From Gluconobacter thailandicus F149-1 = NBRC 100600 (GTDB lineage Bacteria; Pseudomonadota; Alphaproteobacteria; Acetobacterales; Acetobacteraceae), in NCBI RefSeq assembly GCF_000964465.1, contig NZ_BANH01000017.1, positions 1 to 64,000 of the forward strand: a stretch of 64,000 bases of DNA, in the 5' to 3' direction. The notes beneath the pieces are model-generated. The model worked only from the letters and a program-made list of their open reading frames with translations, had not been told where the DNA came from and made no database searches. Made by a program: the position numbers and the translations under genes. Positions 1-9,004 of the stretch are shown here, piece by piece (the stretch's first letter is position 1; each line of letters starts with the position of its first letter).

Positions 1-64
1 AGAGCTTGAATCACATCAGATCGATTTTCCAAACAGGCTCTTAATAGATCGAAGAGCCCTGCGA

Positions 65-1945
65 ATGCCTCAGTTCCATGAAATAATAACCGCTCATAAC
101 GGAATCTTGGTTGCAGACAAGGCTTCTGGTGAATTGGGGAATACAAGTCTCACATTCACAGAAATTTCCCAAGATTTATCAAAAATTATATCTATTACAA
201 TCAATTCTGCCCCCGATCTTGTATTTTTAGTTGGCCAACTCGAATCAACCTACTTTCGCATTGCTCTTTCTGATCTATCGAGCCAGGCAATTCCGTTACG
301 AGTGAAAAAACTCAGCCATGATGAGTGCGCTCTATACCATCCGATTCAACAGACATGCATTTCTGCCATAGCATGCGACCCCAATTCCGGATTTGGTCGT
401 ATTGAAGGAAATCGGCGCGAAATATTTGGGTGGGAGCTTTTCAGGCTGGAAAATATCCCGTCTGAAAATATTTCACTCAGACTGCAGCTGATCGGTTCAC
501 GTCTTGAAAAAATATTCAGCCAGCCTCTAACCGAAGAAATTATAGTTTCTTCTGTCCTATCCAGATATGCGGCGGGCACTCCGGAAGTTCTAGATGCAAC
601 ATTACCGTTCCTTGCTACAGAGACGATAGAAAGTCTGGCAACTCGCATTTTTAATGAGGAAGCGCTTTACCTGTCCTTGAAAGACCAGCTTCCCGAGGAT
701 ATCTGGTGTCAGGAAGGAATTCCTGCGCTTCGAGGCTGGCTGAGCGCGCGACAGGAAAATCCATCCCTCGCCCCAGCCACCCAGTATGTCTGTCCAGAGA
801 ATTATACCGCTCTGGCCTATTCGGGTCAGCAAGGCGATCTCGGAAGTTTCATGCATGCATGCGTTCATAGTCTGCGCCGTGCCGTCAAACCATCCCGAAA
901 GACGGCCATACTGGCCTGCGTAAGAAACGAGGGTATCTATCTCCTTGAATGGATTGCTTATCATCGTTCAATCGGCGTGGAATGGTTCTTCCTTTACAGC
1001 AACGATAATGATGACAGTTCCGATAGGCTTCTGGCAGCGCTCTCCGAACAGGGGATCATCACATGGATCAGAAATGACCTCTCCCGCGGAACACCTGCCC
1101 AACAAAAAGCTTATGGGCATGCTCTCGGCATCATGCCAGACATTCTGAACTTCGCGTGGGTCACGGTTATAGATGCTGATGAGTTCATCGCTCTGGACCC
1201 AACCCTGTACAAATCTCTTCCGGACTATCTGAAATGGACGGAAACCCGGGCCGTGGACTCCATTTCATTCAACTGGAAGTTTATGGCTTCCGAGCCGCTT
1301 ACCGATGAAACAGCCTATCGTCTTCCCTTGACGGAACGTAATCGTTCTTTTGTCCGTGATGATGTCATTGGCGCTGGTATCCATCTGGTCAAATCCATGT
1401 TCCGACCAGCTCATGCCTTGCAGTCTGCGGCTCATCACCCGACGTCTTCACCGCGCTATGCTTTGACGATGTGCTTGTCTGACGCGTCTTCACATCTCTG
1501 GGTTTCTCCGCCGGGAGGTCTGCCTGCTGGGCCCGGCTTTGCTGATCGGACAGTTTTCGCAGGCATTGGAATTTATCATTATTTCTACAAATCGCCTGAA
1601 GAATGGATGTGGAAGTCATCACGTAACCGAGGCGACAATCCCTCACAGAGTGGTATCGATCTCAGAAATTTTGTTGATTCCTGGATTGGTAATTTTATGT
1701 CCCAGGTTGAAGGGAACTGGCGCACGGATCAGGAAGAAAAATGGCTGTCCGGGCGTCATAACGACATGCATCGCGAACTTTCCTACCTCTTGAGTCTTCC
1801 TAATATAAACGACGCACAGAACGCTGTTTACGAAACATATGAGCACAGATGCCAACTCATTCGTAAGCAAATTCAGTCCGAGAACATCCGGGATCGACTG
1901 TCCGATAGAACCATAAAATTTATTGATTTTCTTGGAATAGAATAA
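65..1945 (+). CDS. Glycosyltransferase, family 2/92-like, with N-terminal accessory domain
   Basis: Likely a glycosyltransferase that adds sugars to a surface glycan; acceptor unknown. The catalytic part starts near residue 280 with ILACVRNEGIYLLEWIAYHR and a following SNDNDDSSD, typical of the Glyco_tranf_2_4/family 92 fold, and carries an acidic VIDADEFIAL motif (DxD-like, near residue 370). The first 135 residues form a separate domain ending in GWELFRLE, a pattern shared with two other proteins here (50534-52006 and 56867-58387). The ATG at 65 has a poor ribosome site and the frame stays open back to position 2, so the true start may lie outside the window. The region is more AT-rich than the core genes. 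Confidence 0.75.
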   Translation: MPQFHEIITAHNGILVADKASGELGNTSLTFTEISQDLSKIISITINSAPDLVFLVGQLESTYFRIALSDLSSQAIPLRVKKLSHDECALYHPIQQTCISAIACDPNSGFGRIEGNRREIFGWELFRLENIPSENISLRLQLIGSRLEKIFSQPLTEEIIVSSVLSRYAAGTPEVLDATLPFLATETIESLATRIFNEEALYLSLKDQLPEDIWCQEGIPALRGWLSARQENPSLAPATQYVCPENYTALAYSGQQGDLGSFMHACVHSLRRAVKPSRKTAILACVRNEGIYLLEWIAYHRSIGVEWFFLYSNDNDDSSDRLLAALSEQGIITWIRNDLSRGTPAQQKAYGHALGIMPDILNFAWVTVIDADEFIALDPTLYKSLPDYLKWTETRAVDSISFNWKFMASEPLTDETAYRLPLTERNRSFVRDDVIGAGIHLVKSMFRPAHALQSAAHHPTSSPRYALTMCLSDASSHLWVSPPGGLPAGPGFADRTVFAGIGIYHYFYKSPEEWMWKSSRNRGDNPSQSGIDLRNFVDSWIGNFMSQVEGNWRTDQEEKWLSGRHNDMHRELSYLLSLPNINDAQNAVYETYEHRCQLIRKQIQSENIRDRLSDRTIKFIDFLGIE

Positions 1946-1955
1946 AAAATTACCC

Positions 1956-1994
1956 AATAACCGGAAGAAATAATAAAAATTTTTTCCGGTTATT
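1956..1994 (+). terminator. Inverted repeat, probable terminator of the glycosyltransferase gene
   Basis: Two 11-base arms (1956-1966 and 1984-1994, AATAACCGGAA and its complement) form a perfect stem just after the stop codon. The T-rich stretch is partly inside the loop and second arm, so termination strength is uncertain. Confidence 0.5.
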
Positions 1995-2050
1995 TATAAA
2001 TATTACTCAAATTAATTGTTGAAATTATTAAGGGCTTATCAAGTTCACCC

Positions 2051-2079
2051 TTGACGCGAACGCGGGGATTTTATAAAAT
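2051..2079 (+). promoter_or_regulatory. Sigma-70-type promoter before the secreted protein gene
   Basis: TTGACG at 2051-2056 and TAAAAT at 2074-2079 are separated by 17 bases, a near-consensus -35/-10 pair. It lies about 80 bases before the preferred start of the next gene, in an AT-rich intergenic region (1946-2157) that also holds the preceding terminator. Confidence 0.55.
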
Positions 2080-2157
2080 ATATAAGGTTTGCGAAATATT
2101 CGCCAACAAAAAAATCTCAAAATAATAATCTTTTCATTCCTTTTGCAGGTCATGGAA

Positions 2158-4323
2158 ATGTTTTTTTTTCGTTGCAAATTTATATTTTGTGCATTGTTGC
2201 TGCTTACTGATTCTGCGCTTTGTGCGCCTATTCCTCAGACATATCGTGATACCGACGGGCAATATCATGCGTTCGCCCTAGCTTCCACTCTCGATGAGAG
2301 TGGGAATCCAAGAGTCCGCGCCTACAAGGATAACAATGGGCAATGGCGGCAGACAGTTCCCATTGTTTCGGTCTGCTCGGTTGAAACAAATGGAACCCCT
2401 CATCTGTGCACAGATCTGTCTGCAGAGAACGTCGGCAAGCCGAATGGTATTGCCGGACTGGATTCGAAAGCCAATCTCACCAACAACCTCGCAGGTTCAA
2501 TCAATGGAACCAGTGTGGAAAACCTTGTAAATGCCGGAAACATTATTGCTCCGATCAAGACTTCGAGCCTTGATGTCGATCTAACTGCAGGCCAAGGTTC
2601 CCAACCACTGATCAATGCTGGCCGCTTTCCTGTCGTAACAGGCGTTGCCAACAGCGCTGACCCTTTCCAGTCTCCTGATGCACTGCAAATCGGCGGCTTG
2701 CCGACAAAAGGGTGGAATACCAAGACCGGTTTGGCAAATAATGAAATAGCTCGCCCGGGATCTCTGGTTATTGCCGGTCAGCCTTGGGGGCCTTTCAACG
2801 CAGGCACACTTGAGAGCCTTCTTTTTACCCAGAATATTGATGCCCAGAACGGTATATGCACTCTTGATTGGCGACAGGGGGCTGGACATATCTGCGTGGG
2901 CGATGGCGTGGGTCAATATATCGGGGTTATCAATGCGCCTGCTTTTATGGTCCCACCCGTGTCAAAATTCACTGCCACAAGCGTTGTGCTCAAAACGCCT
3001 TTAACGGCGGAACAAATCACACAGCTTCGCATTGGTATGTATATTAACACTAACATCATCAACAACACGCGGGCACCTTATACCCATTCGGATACGTGGG
3101 GCGGATCGCAGACACCTCAATCCAACTTCTATCTAGGCGTTATTTCCGGATGGAGCGCCGATGGCACAACTATTAACGTATCAGCATGGGATATTCCTCA
3201 AGCTTCGGATCACCCTTCCGGCCAGTTTCCAGGTCAGCAGACGGGCGATACTATTGATACATTCTTTTCAAACTATGGGTATCCCGTGGTCTTCATTGGT
3301 AATCCCAACAACGGAAGCGCACGCAATGAGTACCTGGCGTACGATGGTTCCCGCGCAGGTGACGATCCGACAGGGAAAACAACTGCTGTCACCGGTGGCA
3401 CGGCAACAGCGCACGCACTGACAGCGGACGAAATTGACCTGCGGTACTGGGCTACCCGCAAGAATGAGGTTCATCTGGATGGAATCACAGTTTCTGTTGC
3501 CGGCTCCTTCGGAACGCCCATGGGCCGTGAAGCCCTGACACAAGACAGTTTTGCCATGGCCCTGAGCGGTGACATTCACAACCTGCTCAAACTGGATGGT
3601 CCGACCGATGGAAATGCGATCATTGGTCATTCCTTTTATGTCGGCGGCGGAAAAGGGTCAGACTCTGCAAGCAAGCTTTATGAAATGTCCGATATTGGAG
3701 CCTTCCCAGATAGTCAGGGCAGTTCCCTGATGCGCCTGACCACGTTCATGACCAAGGAAACCGATACTGTCGGTCCAGGCGGGAACGCCATGCATGTTGG
3801 AATTATCAATGGCGGTTCTCCGGGCGACGGGATGCCATCCGGGCTGGCTGCGTGGGGGCAGGTTGTTTTCAATCAGGGCGGAACAAATAATGGCGGCGTT
3901 TCACTCTGCGGTGGATCGGGAGGCAACACCGGATCTGACTCCAGCTGCGGAATCCAAGTAGATTACAACGGAACTGTACGCCTTGGGCCACAAGTGAACG
4001 CTCAAGGTCCGATTACGATGATGAACGGCCAGCGCATGACTTTTGCACCAGCGGACAAAAACGGCTGGTCTTACTGGTATGCGCCATCCGGCGTGGGGGG
4101 TCTTACCTTATCTGCCAAAACCTATCAGGGCGGCGATGCTAGTCTGACCGCCTATAATGGTACGTTTACAGGTTCTGTTACAGCAAGGCGCTACCAGGAA
4201 ACCCTGTCCTCCCCGGCATCCTCGTCGGCCTGCAAAGTAGGAGAATTCACAGATGATGCAGACTACCATTATGTCTGTGTTGCCGAGAACACTTGGAAAC
4301 GTGTAGCCCTAAGCAGTTACTGA
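2158..4323 (+). CDS. Large secreted protein of unknown function, tail-fibre-like composition
   Basis: I do not recognise the family. The preferred start is the ATG at 2158 (AGG eight bases upstream); a TTG at 2089 and an ATG at 2152 are alternatives. From 2158 it opens with a clear signal peptide (MFFFRCKFIFCALLLLTDSA, cleavage near LCA-AP). The rest is rich in Gly, Ser, Thr and Asn, with tracts such as GIAGLDSKANLTNN that resemble phage tail-fibre or surface repeat proteins, and no membrane anchor. The C-terminus has two Cys (SSACKVGEF and YHYVCVAE) and may be a small disulfide-bonded module. It has its own promoter and ends 9 bases from the convergent pqqE. Function could be cell-surface or matrix; this is inference. 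Confidence 0.6.
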   Translation: MFFFRCKFIFCALLLLTDSALCAPIPQTYRDTDGQYHAFALASTLDESGNPRVRAYKDNNGQWRQTVPIVSVCSVETNGTPHLCTDLSAENVGKPNGIAGLDSKANLTNNLAGSINGTSVENLVNAGNIIAPIKTSSLDVDLTAGQGSQPLINAGRFPVVTGVANSADPFQSPDALQIGGLPTKGWNTKTGLANNEIARPGSLVIAGQPWGPFNAGTLESLLFTQNIDAQNGICTLDWRQGAGHICVGDGVGQYIGVINAPAFMVPPVSKFTATSVVLKTPLTAEQITQLRIGMYINTNIINNTRAPYTHSDTWGGSQTPQSNFYLGVISGWSADGTTINVSAWDIPQASDHPSGQFPGQQTGDTIDTFFSNYGYPVVFIGNPNNGSARNEYLAYDGSRAGDDPTGKTTAVTGGTATAHALTADEIDLRYWATRKNEVHLDGITVSVAGSFGTPMGREALTQDSFAMALSGDIHNLLKLDGPTDGNAIIGHSFYVGGGKGSDSASKLYEMSDIGAFPDSQGSSLMRLTTFMTKETDTVGPGGNAMHVGIINGGSPGDGMPSGLAAWGQVVFNQGGTNNGGVSLCGGSGGNTGSDSSCGIQVDYNGTVRLGPQVNAQGPITMMNGQRMTFAPADKNGWSYWYAPSGVGGLTLSAKTYQGGDASLTAYNGTFTGSVTARRYQETLSSPASSSACKVGEFTDDADYHYVCVAENTWKRVALSSY

Positions 4324-4332
4324 GAGCTTCAT

Positions 4333-5400
4333 TCAGAAGCGCCGGTAAACAAAATTCTTTGCTTCCGTGTGCTCGACAGCCTCTTCCACAATGTGATGGA
4401 ACGGAGACCGGCCGCATACCGGGTCCATATTAGCTGCATCTCCCGTCAGTGCCAGAGCCTGACAACGGCATCCGCCCCAGTCGATTTCCCGGCGGTCGCA
4501 GGAGCGACAGGCTTCCGGCATCCACTCTGTTCCACGAAACATATTGAACAGGCGGGAGTTGTTCCAGATTTCCGCCAGAGACTCATCCCGGACATTCGGA
4601 AACGTCATGTTCGGGATGATTTCTGCCGCATGACACGGTAGAACGCGGCCAGATGGCGAGATATTCACGAACCTCTGCCCCCAACCGCCCATGCAGGGTT
4701 TGGGTCTGTCTGCGTGATAATCAGGCGTCACATAGTCGATAGCCAAGCCGCCTTTAGCACGTTCAGCTTCAACGGCCCGGGTAGATTCTTCAAGCTGCTC
4801 CCGGCTTGGTAGAAGAACATCCCGGTTCTTCAGTCCCCAACCGTAATACTGGGTATGAGCGATCTCCACGCGGCCCGCTTTCAGTTCGCGGGCAAGTTCA
4901 AACATTTGCGGAATCCGCGCGACATTTTCCCTGTGAACAACGAAATTCAGCGTCATGGGAATCCCGGATGCCTGAATGAGCCGAGCGGCCTTCAGCTTGC
5001 GCTCCTGTGCGCCTTTCAGGCCACCAATGCGCTCAGCGCCCTCTTCCGTGACATCCTGAAATGAGAGCTGGATATGATCCAGACCAGCCTTATCCAGCGC
5101 TTCCAGTTTGTTGGCATCCAGCAGAACACCGGATGTGATAAGATTGGTGTAAAGGTTCAGCTTCCGCGCCAACGTAACCAGTTCGACCAGATCAGGCCGC
5201 GCCATAGGCTCGCCACCGGAGAAATGAACCTGCAAAACGCCCATCTCCGCAGCCTGTTCCAACACCCGACGCCAGCCCGCCGTATCCAGTTCCGCCGCCT
5301 TGCGCTCCAAATCCAGTGGATTAGAGCAATAGGGGCACGCAAGCGGACAACGATGTGTCAGTTCAGCCAGAAGGCTCATCGGAGGCTGGGGCAGGGTCAT
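4333..5400 (-). CDS. pqqE: PqqE, radical SAM enzyme of PQQ synthesis
   Basis: PqqE cross-links the glutamate and tyrosine side chains of the PqqA peptide, the first chemical step of PQQ synthesis; it works with PqqD. The radical SAM cluster motif is CPLACPYC at Cys18, Cys22 and Cys25, followed by the GGEP motif ([13 protein letters not shown]). The C-terminal SPASM region carries the Cys clusters [24 protein letters not shown] and DPVCGRSP for auxiliary iron-sulfur clusters. The length of 355 residues is normal. Its start overlaps the pqqD stop (ATGA), showing translational coupling. It is the last gene of the minus-strand cluster. Confidence 0.97.
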   Translation of the reverse strand: MTLPQPPMSLLAELTHRCPLACPYCSNPLDLERKAAELDTAGWRRVLEQAAEMGVLQVHFSGGEPMARPDLVELVTLARKLNLYTNLITSGVLLDANKLEALDKAGLDHIQLSFQDVTEEGAERIGGLKGAQERKLKAARLIQASGIPMTLNFVVHRENVARIPQMFELARELKAGRVEIAHTQYYGWGLKNRDVLLPSREQLEESTRAVEAERAKGGLAIDYVTPDYHADRPKPCMGGWGQRFVNISPSGRVLPCHAAEIIPNMTFPNVRDESLAEIWNNSRLFNMFRGTEWMPEACRSCDRREIDWGGCRCQALALTGDAANMDPVCGRSPFHHIVEEAVEHTEAKNFVYRRF

Positions 5401-5672
5401 GCGCGAAGAACGCCCTTTTCCGTCAGATCAGAAAGAAGCGCGAGAACATCCGCGGAGATGACCTCACGCGGGGCGGAGAACTGTTCTGTCAGCGTCTCAA
5501 TGACACTGCCAACAGTCCGTTCCCCGTCCACGAGACCCAGGATATGTGGGGCGGCACCTTCAATAATAAAAGCCTTTTCGGGAGCTTGGACGAGCCAGAG
5601 ATCCCGGACGCGGTCCTGTTGAAGGCGATGACCGCGGGCAAAAGACAGCACGGTATCTTCCGTCACACTCAT
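5397..5672 (-). CDS. pqqD: PqqD, PqqA-binding chaperone
   Basis: PqqD is a small peptide chaperone that presents PqqA to PqqE. The 91-residue form beginning [17 protein letters not shown] fits the family; a longer in-frame start at 5753 lies within pqqC and is unlikely. The winged-helix fold family pattern is visible in [17 protein letters not shown], followed by a helical C-terminus ending [11 protein letters not shown]. Its start overlaps the pqqC stop and its stop overlaps the pqqE start, both by ATGA, so pqqB-E is a tightly coupled operon. Confidence 0.95.
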   Translation of the reverse strand: MSVTEDTVLSFARGHRLQQDRVRDLWLVQAPEKAFIIEGAAPHILGLVDGERTVGSVIETLTEQFSAPREVISADVLALLSDLTEKGVLRA

Positions 5673-6388
5673 GGGACAAAAGCGCCTGGGGGGATATGGT
5701 CTTCCACATACGCATAATCCAGCGCATCCAGCATGGACCATAGAACGGAGCACTTGAACTCCAAAGCCCCCAGAACTTCCCGCTGCTGTTCCGGTGTCCG
5801 GGCATTCTCACGCACATAAGCCAGTGCAAAATCGGAATCTCGAGGAGCCTGGGTGAGGCGTGGCGTAAAATAGGCCAGCGTTTCTTCGGAAATGAAGTCG
5901 TAGTGACGCAGCATGCCGGAAACACGTTCGCTGATGATCGTCGGAGAAAACAGCTCGGTCAGTGATGAGGCAATAGCGGCCAGGATGGACTGATCCCGCA
6001 CAAAGTTCACATACGCATCCACAGCGAAGCGCGTCGCTGGCAGCAAGCCGTCCGTGCTCTCTACATAGTCCCGATCAAGGCCCAGACCGTCCGTAAGCAC
6101 GAGCCACCGGGCAACACCGCCTGTTCCGGGCTCTGTGCCATCATGATCTTCGATACGCCGGCGCCATTCGCGACGCAGCTCGGCGGTGGGCAGGCGAGCA
6201 AGGAGCGTTGCATCCTTGGCAGGGATCTTGGCCTGATAATAGTAGCGGTTCAGTGCCCAGGCCTGAACCTGCTGCTTCGTCAGCAGACCATCGTGCAGCT
6301 TGCGATGGAACGGATGACGATTGTGGTAGCGCTCGGCACCAATATGGCGGAGGAGGCCTTCGAGCTGATCGGGGGTCAGGAGGGTCAT
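5669..6388 (-). CDS. pqqC: PqqC, pyrroloquinoline-quinone synthase
   Basis: PqqC is the cofactorless oxidase that closes the ring and performs the final eight-electron oxidation to PQQ. The start MTLLTPDQLEGLLRHIG is chosen over an upstream in-frame start (6433) because it gives the usual length (239 residues) and an ATGA overlap with pqqB. The family's helical bundle is evident: the conserved N-terminal YHNRHPFH, QVQAWALNRYYYQAKIP and RIEDHDG segments carry His, Tyr and Arg residues expected around the substrate pocket. It ends [12 protein letters not shown]. Confidence 0.96.
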   Translation of the reverse strand: MTLLTPDQLEGLLRHIGAERYHNRHPFHRKLHDGLLTKQQVQAWALNRYYYQAKIPAKDATLLARLPTAELRREWRRRIEDHDGTEPGTGGVARWLVLTDGLGLDRDYVESTDGLLPATRFAVDAYVNFVRDQSILAAIASSLTELFSPTIISERVSGMLRHYDFISEETLAYFTPRLTQAPRDSDFALAYVRENARTPEQQREVLGALEFKCSVLWSMLDALDYAYVEDHIPPGAFVP

Positions 6389-7299
6389 GGTGTTTCCAGT
6401 CTGAAAGTCATGCCGTCTTCGGACACGGTCCACCCCGCGTTCTCGACGTCTTTGCGTTCCGGACTGTCTTCCATCAGAACCGGGTTCGAGTTGTTGATGT
6501 GAAGCAAGACTTTACGCGGTTTTGAACAGGACGCGAAACACTCGACAGGGCCGCCGTTGTCCCGCACCGAAACATGTCCCATCCGCTGACCCGTTTTTGG
6601 GCTCAGGCCAGCACGGATCATTTCATCGTCGCGCCAGAGTGTTCCATCGAAAAATAGCAGATCTGCCTGGGAGACACGTTCGATGATGTCTGCTGTGATA
6701 TGGGCACAGCCCGGAATAAACAGGGCTGTCTGCATCCCATCCGTGATCGAGACACCCAGCGTTTCATCAGGGCGCGAACCTTCAGCTTCGGCGTAGAGCG
6801 GTGCTTTCCCTGGCACAGCAAAGGCCGTGAGTGTCAGGCCGGAAGGAGTGCCGTCTTTCAACTTCAAGACTGTCGGTGTGTCCAGCATCAGAGCCACACG
6901 CGGGACAATCGCTGGATCAAGCGCGCCGAAAATGGGGTTGGCAGCCAGTTGGTCCAACGTGGACTCACTTCCCATCAAGGTAAAAGGCTCACGTTCACGC
7001 AGGGTCAGCAAGCCCGTAATGGCGTCGATTTCGCCACAGGTCAGGATAACACTCTGGATTGGTGTTCCACGTAGACTGCCTTTTTGGTGAAGGGCTGGCG
7101 TCTCGATGATCTGCTGTCGCAGGTCCGGGGAAGCGTTGAGAACAAACCAGTGTTCTCCATCGGCACTCACGGCAATGGAGGCCTGAGTGCGAGGGCGTGC
7201 GCCCTGTCGCGTGCGAGCGGCGACACATCCGGGCGCTGCGGAGTTCCATTGAGGGAACCCACCGCCGGCCGCGGAGCCGAGCACGATGACATCAATCAT
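6385..7299 (-). CDS. pqqB: PqqB, metallo-beta-lactamase-fold oxygenase of PQQ synthesis
   Basis: PqqB hydroxylates the tyrosine-derived part of the PQQ precursor. The protein opens with MIDVIVLGSAAGGGFPQWNS, the signature start of the family, and shows CRxC-like CVAARTRQGARPRTQASIAV, then SPDLRQQI, the metal-fold segment VILTCGEIDAITGLLTLRE, and the C-terminal HVSVRDNGG and LLHINNSNPVL motifs. The length (304) is standard. It overlaps pqqC by four bases. It is preceded by a terminator-like hairpin that separates it from pqqA, so its expression should be lower than that of pqqA. Confidence 0.97.
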   Translation of the reverse strand: MIDVIVLGSAAGGGFPQWNSAAPGCVAARTRQGARPRTQASIAVSADGEHWFVLNASPDLRQQIIETPALHQKGSLRGTPIQSVILTCGEIDAITGLLTLREREPFTLMGSESTLDQLAANPIFGALDPAIVPRVALMLDTPTVLKLKDGTPSGLTLTAFAVPGKAPLYAEAEGSRPDETLGVSITDGMQTALFIPGCAHITADIIERVSQADLLFFDGTLWRDDEMIRAGLSPKTGQRMGHVSVRDNGGPVECFASCSKPRKVLLHINNSNPVLMEDSPERKDVENAGWTVSEDGMTFRLETP

Positions 7300-7330
7300 T
7301 TTTCAGAAAACCGTCTGGTAGCATCAACAG

Positions 7331-7361
7331 AAAAACGGCCGCCCCTATGGGAGGCGGCCGT
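7331..7361 (-). terminator. Intrinsic terminator/attenuator between pqqA and pqqB
   Basis: Read on the minus strand, a perfect 9-bp GC stem (arms 7353-7361 and 7335-7343, ACGGCCGCC and its complement) is followed by a T-run at 7335-7331. It lies after the pqqA stop and before pqqB, an arrangement that would produce abundant short pqqA transcripts and limited read-through into pqqB-E. Confidence 0.85.
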
Positions 7362-7388
7362 CATTTTTCCCGAGAAGGGAAAAGATGA

Positions 7389-7469
7389 TTACTTCTTCTC
7401 GCCGCAGACGTACGAGTTGATTTCTGCGCCCAGCGGAATTTCGGTAACTTTCGGCGTGTTCCAAGCCAT
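7389..7469 (-). CDS. pqqA: PqqA, precursor peptide of PQQ
   Basis: This 26-residue peptide supplies the atoms of PQQ. It begins MAWNTPKVTEIPLGAEINSY and ends VCGEKK. Glu16 and Tyr20, the residues joined to make the cofactor, stand in the expected E-x-x-x-Y spacing (EINSY). AGGAG at 7477-7481 gives a strong ribosome site seven bases before the ATG. It is the first gene of the cluster, followed by its own terminator hairpin. Confidence 0.97.
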   Translation of the reverse strand: MAWNTPKVTEIPLGAEINSYVCGEKK

Positions 7470-7525
7470 GGCTGGTCTCCTAGCTGCAGGTTCGCCAGCA
7501 GGGCAGACCCCTACCAGCTCTGATC

Positions 7526-7558
7526 ATTATTTAGTGACCTGTTCCTACTGGAGTTCAA
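7526..7558 (-). promoter_or_regulatory. Possible pqqA promoter
   Basis: On the minus strand TTGAAC (7558-7553) is followed 18 bases later by CTAAAT/TAAATA. The -35 is good and the -10 is only fair. No other convincing promoter was seen in the 174-base gap between pqqA and the divergent permease gene. Confidence 0.35.
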
Positions 7559-7643
7559 GAGGGTTTTTGGGCAGAACACGCAACTGTGTCCTTTGTCAGG
7601 TCTTCTCACCTGAACATCATCTCCTCCGATTCAGGCACCAAAC

Positions 7644-8909
7644 ATGTCCGGCCTTTCGACTGAGCCTTCCGCGTTTTCCAGCCAGAAAGGCTCTCTTCCG
7701 CCGGAAGAGGACCGTTCCTGCCCGATCTCTGATCTTTCAAAGGAAGAAGAGGATCTCCCAGATCCCACGCTGGATCGTAACATATTGCGTCAACATCTGA
7801 ACGTGCGGGATATCTGCGTTCTGATCCTGACGATTCTGGCCGTCTTCTATTCCCTTTATTTCACGGCACCCATTCTTCTGCCTTTTGTCTTCGCGCTGGT
7901 GGTCAATCTCATGATGATTGCCCCGATGCGATTCCTGCGACAGAAGCTGCGCTTTCCCAAGCATCTGGCCGCCCTACTTCTGATCATCGCCATGTTTGGC
8001 GTGGTGGGCGGTATTGCCACAACGATCTCTGTCCCGGCAGCCGGCTGGATCTCCCGTGCCCCCCAGACCCTTCCGGCACTTCAGAGCAAACTGGCCGTTC
8101 TACGTGGTCCCATCGAAATGATGCAGCGGGACTATCAACGGCTTTCAGGGATGTTTGGCGGGTACCGGCCATCCGGTTCCCATGCTGTATCCGCGCCTAT
8201 TGGGGGTGAGAGCGCTCTGAGCAAGCTGGGCACTTCCGTTCTTGCCGGAACCAGAGAAGTCGCTGGAGGGTTTTTCTCCATGCTCCTGATGCTGTTCTTC
8301 CTCATGACGGAAGGGGACACACTGCTCCGACGCATTGTGGAAATCATGCCGACCTTCCGGAAGAAACGGCGGCTGGTCCAGATCACGACCCAGATCGAGC
8401 GGAACGTGTCGCTTTATCTGGCCACCATCACCATGATGAATTTCCTGGTCGGTCTGGCCAACATGATCCAGTGCTGGGCAACGGGTATGCCAAACCCGCT
8501 GCTCTGGGGTGTTCTGGCCTTTCTGCTCAACTATATCCCGATCATCGGCCCCCTTACCGGCGTCGTGGTGTATTTTGTCGTAGGACTCTTCACCTTTCCC
8601 TCCCTGCTCTACGCATTGGTACCTCCCTCCATCTATCTGTTGATTCATGTACTGGAGGGTGAGACTATTACGCCTATGCTTCTGGCCAGGCGCTTCACAC
8701 TCAATCCCGTTTTCGTCATGGGGTCACTGCTGTTCTGGGACTGGATGTGGGGCATTTCCGGTGCGTTTCTGTCTGTCCCTATGCTCGCGGTCTTCAAGAT
8801 CGTCTGCGACCACATCGAGGTTCTGGCGCCACTGGGACATATTCTGGGTGGATCCCGCAGAAGGTCGCTCAGCAGCGCCATCACGGCCCAGCTTCAGTCC
8901 GAGCCCTGA
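7644..8909 (+). CDS. AI-2E family (PerM-like) membrane permease
   Basis: An inner-membrane protein of the AI-2E transporter superfamily; some members export small molecules, others exchange sodium or protons, so the substrate is not known. After a polar N-terminus of about 55 residues there are about eight hydrophobic segments, with the family's hallmark LLNYIPIIGPLTGVVVYF near residue 295 and the C-terminal signature EGETITPMLLARRFTLNPVF. The length of 421 residues is slightly long because of the N-terminal extension. It is divergent from pqqA and stands alone upstream of gmk. Confidence 0.85.
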   Translation: MSGLSTEPSAFSSQKGSLPPEEDRSCPISDLSKEEEDLPDPTLDRNILRQHLNVRDICVLILTILAVFYSLYFTAPILLPFVFALVVNLMMIAPMRFLRQKLRFPKHLAALLLIIAMFGVVGGIATTISVPAAGWISRAPQTLPALQSKLAVLRGPIEMMQRDYQRLSGMFGGYRPSGSHAVSAPIGGESALSKLGTSVLAGTREVAGGFFSMLLMLFFLMTEGDTLLRRIVEIMPTFRKKRRLVQITTQIERNVSLYLATITMMNFLVGLANMIQCWATGMPNPLLWGVLAFLLNYIPIIGPLTGVVVYFVVGLFTFPSLLYALVPPSIYLLIHVLEGETITPMLLARRFTLNPVFVMGSLLFWDWMWGISGAFLSVPMLAVFKIVCDHIEVLAPLGHILGGSRRRSLSSAITAQLQSEP

Positions 8910-9004
8910 TAAAGCGCATTTGAGGAACATCTGGTCAGGCAGGGGGTTTTCGGGGTAGAGGCTGCGGCATTGTCCGGCACAGGAACCATCTCAAGGAGAC
9001 CTCC

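Noticed and set aside
5397-5753. Longer form of PqqD with 27 extra N-terminal residues
   Set aside because: The extension lies within pqqC in another frame; the ATG at 5672 overlaps the pqqC stop and gives the usual length.
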